From Gemmatimonadota bacterium (GTDB lineage Bacteria > GCA-2686955): a stretch of DNA of 9,912 nucleotides. Position 1 is the stretch's first letter. The number at the start of each line of letters is the position of its first letter. The position numbers and the translations under genes are program-made. The stretch spans positions 1 to 9,912 of the forward strand of contig NYZA01000132.1 in NCBI GenBank assembly GCA_002686955.1, in the 5' to 3' direction. Shown here piece by piece: positions 5,893 through 9,912 of this stretch. A model generated the notes under the pieces. The model was not told where the DNA came from, did no database searches, and saw nothing but the letters and a program-made list of their open reading frames with translations.

Positions 5893-8513
5893 GCCCGGCG
5901 ACCAAGAAGACGAGCTCCGAGACCCCTCTGATGCGCCAGTACGGGCGGATCAAGGCGCGTCATCCCGACGACATCCTGCTCTTTCGAATGGGCGATTTCT
6001 ACGAGATGTTCGGGCGCGACGCTGTGAAGGCCGCGCCGGTGCTCGGGATCGCCCTCACCAAACGCGCCAACGGCAAGGCGGCCGACATCGCGCTGGCCGG
6101 ATTCCCCCACCATGCATCGGTCGGCTACATCAAGAAGCTGGTCGACCACGGGCTGCGGGTCGCCGTCTGCGACCAGGTCGAAGATCCGAAGCTGGCGAAG
6201 GGGATCGTCAAGCGCGAGGTCACCGAGGTCATCACGCCCGGCACCCTCGTCAGCGACGAGCTGCTCGGCGGGGCTCAGAACAACTTCCTGGTCGCCGTCG
6301 CCCTGCCGCCGGAGGGGCGATCGCGGAAGATCGCCGGTCTGGCGCGGATCGACCTCTCGACGGGGGAGTTCCACGCCGGCGAGCTTCCTCTGGACGAGCT
6401 CGAAGAGGAGTTGGGCCGCGACGGACCGGGCGAGATTCTGGGCGATCGCGACCGGATCGATGAGATACGCCGCCATGTGCCGCCGGAGCTTAGGGCGGTG
6501 CCTCTCAGTGGTAGAGATGGCTGGGAGCTGGAGAGCGGTCGCGGCGGCGATCTGCTGCGGGAGCATTTCGGCACTGCCACCCTTGCCGGTTTCGGGCTGG
6601 AGGATCGACCGCTGGCGATCGCCGCCGCCGGGGCCGCGCTGGGCTATGTGAGGGAAAGCAGGCGCAGCGCTCTGCCCCACATCAGCGAGCTTCGCCTGCT
6701 CCATCGGGGCGGCACGATGCTCCTCGACGCCCAGACCCGCCGCAATCTGGAGCTGACCGCCCGCGGCGAAGAGGGGAGCCGCGAAGGCACGCTGCTCTCG
6801 ATCATCGATCGCACGGCCACCGCGGCGGGGGCGAGGAGGCTGCGCTCCTGGCTGCTCGAGCCGCTCACCGAGCCCGCGCGGATCCATGCCCGTCAGCTCG
6901 CCGTTCAGCTCTTTTTTGACGGCCAGGGCGCGGGCGCTTCCGAGCTTCTGAGCGGAACGGCCGACCTGGAGCGGATCGCGGCCCGCATCGGGCTCAGGCG
7001 GGCCTCGCCGCGCGATCTGGCCGCGCTACGTGAGACCTTGCGAATCGTGCCCGCGCTGCGCTCGGAGCTCTCACCGATGGATAGCCCTCTATTGCGCGAC
7101 GCGCTCGACGAGATTCCCGATCTGGGTGAGATCGGAGACCTGCTGGAGCGGGCGCTTTCGAGCGAGCCCCCCGCGCGCGCCACCGATCCGGGCGTGATCG
7201 CGAGCGGCTTCAGTGAAGAGCTCGATCGGCTCCGCGGGTCCGAGCGGGATGGGAAGCGGTGGGTCGCCGAGCTGGCCGAGCGGGAGTGCGCCGAGACCGG
7301 CATCGCCAGTCTGAAGGTGAAGTTCAATAGGGTCTTCGGCTACTTCATTGAGGTCACCCGACCGAATCTGCATCTGGTACCCGAGCGCTACGTGCGCAAG
7401 CAGACGATGGCCACGGCCGAGCGCTTCATCACTCCCGAGCTGAAGGAGCTGGAGGAGAGGCTGTTGCACGCCGAGGAGCGGGCGGCTGCTCTCGAAGCCC
7501 GCCTTTTCGATGAGTTGATCGAAGGCTGCGCGCGTTCGATCACCGCCGTGCAGAAGCTCGCCGCGGCGATATCGCTGGCTGATCTTCTATCGGCTTTCGC
7601 CCGGGTCGCCAGGGAGCGCGGCTACATCCGTCCCCTGGTCGACACCGAAGAGCGGATCGAGATCGAAGAGGGGCGTCATCCCGTGCTCGATGCCGCCGAG
7701 ATGGAAGAGAGCTTCGTCCCGAACGGAACCGATCTCTGCGATTCTCGGCGCCTTCTGCTCGTCACCGGCCCGAATATGGCGGGCAAGTCGACCTATCTGC
7801 GGCAGGTGGGGCTGATCGTGCTCCTTGCCCAGGTCGGCTCCTTCGTTCCGGCCCAGGCGGCGAGAATCGGTGTCGTCGACCGGATCTTTACCCGTGTGGG
7901 GACGAGCGACGATCTGCTCCGCGGGCGATCCACCTTCCTGGTCGAGATGGTCGAGACCGCGAGCATTCTGCACAACGCGGGGCCGCGCTCGCTCGTTCTG
8001 CTCGATGAGATCGGCCGGGGCACATCGACCTACGACGGACTGGCGCTCGCCTGGGCGATCACCGAGCATCTGCACGATCTGCGCGGCGGCTGCCCACTCA
8101 CGCTCTTCGCCACCCATTACCACGAGCTCACGGAGCTCGCGGCCTCTCTCGAGAAGGCCGACAACCTCACCACGAAGGTGCGCGAGAAGGGGGAAGAGGT
8201 GGTCTTCTTGCGCCGCATCGAGCCGGGTGTGGCGGACCGTTCCTACGGCATTCATGTTGCGCGCATGGCGGGAATCCCGCGAGAGGTGTTGCGGCGCGCG
8301 CGCCAGGTTCTAGCCGGGCTCGAAGCCCCGCGCCGCGGCCCCGCCGGGCGCCTCGACGCGAATCAGATGGACCTATTCTCCGCCCCGGCGCCCCCCCTGG
8401 AGCCGGAGCCCGATCCGCTGATCGACGAGATTCGCGCCATCGATGCCGACGAGCTCACGCCGCGCCAGGCCCTCGATCTGCTCTATCGGTGGAGCGAAGA
8501 GGCGAAATGTTGA
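5889..8513 (+). CDS. mutS: DNA mismatch repair protein MutS
   Basis: MutS binds mismatches and small loops and, with ATP, recruits MutL to start repair. The 874-residue protein is full length (E. coli 853). The mismatch-reading motif GDFYEMF has Phe37-Tyr38-Glu39, equivalent to E. coli Phe36 and Glu38. The connector, lever and clamp domains occupy about residues 130-570, including FNRVFGYFIEVT and YVRKQTMATAERF. The ATPase domain has Walker A GPNMAGKST (628-635 or so, Lys633), Walker B LVLLDEIGRGTSTYDG (Asp706, Glu707) and ATHYHEL (741-747). QMDLF at 826-830 resembles a beta-clamp binding motif, and the C-terminal LTPRQALDLLYRW helix is the usual MutS tail for tetramer contacts. The GTG at 5889 overlaps the preceding stop by four bases and has only a weak, distant purine motif (GGTGGA, 5871-5876), so its translation probably depends on the upstream gene. 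Confidence 0.97.
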   Translation: MSPATKKTSSETPLMRQYGRIKARHPDDILLFRMGDFYEMFGRDAVKAAPVLGIALTKRANGKAADIALAGFPHHASVGYIKKLVDHGLRVAVCDQVEDPKLAKGIVKREVTEVITPGTLVSDELLGGAQNNFLVAVALPPEGRSRKIAGLARIDLSTGEFHAGELPLDELEEELGRDGPGEILGDRDRIDEIRRHVPPELRAVPLSGRDGWELESGRGGDLLREHFGTATLAGFGLEDRPLAIAAAGAALGYVRESRRSALPHISELRLLHRGGTMLLDAQTRRNLELTARGEEGSREGTLLSIIDRTATAAGARRLRSWLLEPLTEPARIHARQLAVQLFFDGQGAGASELLSGTADLERIAARIGLRRASPRDLAALRETLRIVPALRSELSPMDSPLLRDALDEIPDLGEIGDLLERALSSEPPARATDPGVIASGFSEELDRLRGSERDGKRWVAELAERECAETGIASLKVKFNRVFGYFIEVTRPNLHLVPERYVRKQTMATAERFITPELKELEERLLHAEERAAALEARLFDELIEGCARSITAVQKLAAAISLADLLSAFARVARERGYIRPLVDTEERIEIEEGRHPVLDAAEMEESFVPNGTDLCDSRRLLLVTGPNMAGKSTYLRQVGLIVLLAQVGSFVPAQAARIGVVDRIFTRVGTSDDLLRGRSTFLVEMVETASILHNAGPRSLVLLDEIGRGTSTYDGLALAWAITEHLHDLRGGCPLTLFATHYHELTELAASLEKADNLTTKVREKGEEVVFLRRIEPGVADRSYGIHVARMAGIPREVLRRARQVLAGLEAPRRGPAGRLDANQMDLFSAPAPPLEPEPDPLIDEIRAIDADELTPRQALDLLYRWSEEAKC

Positions 8514-9268
8514 GCGATCATGATAGGGTCGCCCACGTGAGCCAGATCAGAGAGAGCATCGACAAGATCCGTGCCGCGCTTCGCCGCGTCACGCACCCCC
8601 AGGCGGAGACGGCGCCCTTGCCCCCGCGCGTGCTCAGTGACGGTGAACGAAATCGGGTCGAAGAGCTGTACGACGAGGCGAAGTCGGCGAGCGATCTTGG
8701 CGACGAGTCCCGTGCGATCACGCTCTACCGAGATCTGCTGATGCTCGATCCGCATCATCTCAGGGCTCGCAACAACTTGGGCTGCCTGCTCGGCGCCCGC
8801 GGCGAGCACGAGCTCGCTCTGCGGGAGTACCAGCAGGCGCTCGAGCTCAATCCCGAGAGCTGGGAGCTGCTCCATAATGCCGGCGCCACCCTCGGTTCGC
8901 TGGGGCGATTCGATGAATCGATCGCGACATTGATGCAGGCGAACGAGGCCCGTCCCGAGGACCCGGAGATCCTGTACAACCTCGGCATGGCCAAGTTCCA
9001 AAAGGGGCTCTACCGAGAAGCGGTGCACTTCTTCCGCAGATCACTCGAGATCGACGGCGCCAACGAGACGATCTATCTACACCTCGGCCAGGCCTACAAC
9101 CACCTCGGCGAGGTCGACCGTGCCATCGATTCCTTCGAGCGGGTGATCAAGGCCCGCCCCGGCTACGCCCGCGCCTACAATCTGCTTGGAGTGCTTTACC
9201 GCTCGCAGGGCAAGATCGCCGACTCGAAGCGGATGTTCGAGCGGGCCCGCGAGCTCACCTGCACCTGA
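8507..9268 (+). CDS. Cytoplasmic TPR-repeat protein
   Basis: This is a 253-residue protein without a signal peptide or membrane helix. After a charged, helical N-terminal segment and a Pro-containing linker (residues 1-45), about six consecutive 34-residue TPR motifs fill the rest: roughly 51-84, 85-118, 119-152, 153-186, 187-220 and 221-250. Consensus TPR residues are clear, for example NNLGCLLGARGEHELALREY and NLLGVLYRSQGKIADSKRMF. TPR arrays bind other proteins; no catalytic domain is present and the partner cannot be read from the sequence. The ATG at 8507 overlaps mutS by seven bases and has AAGAGG four bases upstream; GTG 8537 is an alternative start. Its stop lies 14 bases inside the convergent gene. 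It is the last gene of the run. Confidence 0.8.
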   Translation: MLSDHDRVAHVSQIRESIDKIRAALRRVTHPQAETAPLPPRVLSDGERNRVEELYDEAKSASDLGDESRAITLYRDLLMLDPHHLRARNNLGCLLGARGEHELALREYQQALELNPESWELLHNAGATLGSLGRFDESIATLMQANEARPEDPEILYNLGMAKFQKGLYREAVHFFRRSLEIDGANETIYLHLGQAYNHLGEVDRAIDSFERVIKARPGYARAYNLLGVLYRSQGKIADSKRMFERARELTCT

Positions 9269-9912
9269 GAAGTTCCAACACGGCCGCGGAAACCTTGTCT
9301 CTTGCATCGGCATCGCAGTAGACGCTGAAGAGCGAACGGGTCGGCTTCGCCCGAGCGACGTATTCCGCGAAGGCCGGATCGAGTGTCGCCAGATCGACGA
9401 TCGTTCCATCCTTCTGCAGGAAACGGATCCCCAGCTCCTTGAACCGTTCCTCCGAAATACCGACCGCTTCTTCCGGCAGATCCACGAAGATGTAGCCGAC
9501 ATCGATTCCGGTGGCCTCGAGCAGCTCCGTCTCGATCCGTTCCCGAATCTCGTCGGCGCCTCGACCCAGGCCGCGGATTCTCTTCATCCAATCCGCCTTC
9601 TCGCCCCTACCGGCCTCGCCCGATTCGATGTGAAAGGCTCGCTTGAAGAGCCCTTGGCGATACTTCACCCGATAGGCCATCTCACGCACATATGTGTCGC
9701 CGGAGGCGTGCATGAGCGCCGAAAGGAACTCGTCGTCGCTCATCAAAAAGAAGTCCTGGAACTCGCCGAGATCGATGACCGCGCGCTCCGCTGCCCGCAG
9801 CAGCATCTGATCGGCGATCCGCGTCTTCTTGTGCAGATAGACCGAAGAGTACATCTCCATGCGGGCGTTTAGAAAGTCGCGCACGGCCTCGAGCCCTTTG
9901 GCGAGGAAAACC
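9255..9912 (-). CDS. C-terminal part of a probable HD-superfamily phosphohydrolase
   Basis: The frame is open from the right window edge and ends at the stop complementary to 9255-9257, giving the last 218 residues of a gene that starts outside the window. The segment reading EMYSSVYLHKKTRIADQML, followed by DDEFLSALMHASGD, resembles the region after the catalytic core in dGTPase-like HD phosphohydrolases of the COG1078 type. In that family the metal-binding His and Asp residues lie in the N-terminal half, which is not visible here, so catalysis cannot be judged. The C-terminal part (about 120-218 of the visible fragment) has alternating helices and strands, with a DPAFAEYVARAKPTRSLFSV stretch. 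It is transcribed towards the mutS run and overlaps its last gene tail to tail by 14 bases. The GTG at 9884 is internal to the open frame and is not the start. Confidence 0.6.
   Translation of the reverse strand, partial: VFLAKGLEAVRDFLNARMEMYSSVYLHKKTRIADQMLLRAAERAVIDLGEFQDFFLMSDDEFLSALMHASGDTYVREMAYRVKYRQGLFKRAFHIESGEAGRGEKADWMKRIRGLGRGADEIRERIETELLEATGIDVGYIFVDLPEEAVGISEERFKELGIRFLQKDGTIVDLATLDPAFAEYVARAKPTRSLFSVYCDADARDKVSAAVLELLRCR

Noticed and set aside
5817-6887. 356-codon open frame on the - strand across the mutS 5' part
   Set aside because: It lies opposite the conserved MutS mismatch-binding and connector domains and has no domain-like sequence of its own.
9186-9872. 228-codon + strand frame after the last TPR gene
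   Set aside because: It is antisense to the HD-type gene, which has recognisable family sequence and runs open to the window edge. The + frame has no domain-like features.
1-9912. CRISPR array, tRNA or rRNA genes
   Set aside because: Reading through the window showed no regularly spaced direct repeats and no cloverleaf or rRNA-like sequence.

Overview
The window is GC-rich bacterial DNA, densely coding, mostly on the + strand. LapA and LapB homologues imply a Gram-negative cell that makes lipopolysaccharide. The gene order (miaB, lapA, lapB, TPR/SPOR gene, mutS) and the type of HNH endonuclease at the left edge remind me most of uncultured Deltaproteobacteria-like lineages (Myxococcota, Desulfuromonadales or relatives). 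That placement is an impression from gene content and was not tested by a search.

Left part (1-1744) looks accessory. It holds the 3' part of an HNH endonuclease gene, then a 257-base gap without a gene, then a two-gene toxin-antitoxin module. The antitoxin is Phd/YefM-type and the toxin is a PIN-domain RNase of VapC type. A palindromic operator-like site overlaps the presumed promoter of the module.

Central part (1807-9268) is one uninterrupted run of six co-directional genes with no intergenic bases; every junction overlaps by 4 to 19 bases. The genes are miaB (tRNA ms2i6A methylthiotransferase), lapA and lapB (control of LPS synthesis), a secreted TPR-SPOR protein likely to bind septal peptidoglycan, mutS (mismatch repair) and a cytoplasmic TPR protein of unknown role. 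The run therefore couples tRNA modification, envelope homeostasis, cell-wall binding and DNA repair in what is probably a single transcript.

Right edge (9255-9912) carries the C-terminal part of a convergent gene on the - strand, probably an HD-superfamily phosphohydrolase. Its stop codon lies inside the end of the last TPR gene.

I do not see a plainly new multi-gene system. Four points deserve a second look. A run of nine G sits in the TPR-SPOR gene just upstream of mutS, where slippage in either direction would hit a stop almost at once. The LapB homologue has an Arg/Gly-rich N-terminus instead of the usual membrane anchor. The antitoxin and miaB starts both look leaderless. The toxin-antitoxin operator is unusually legible.
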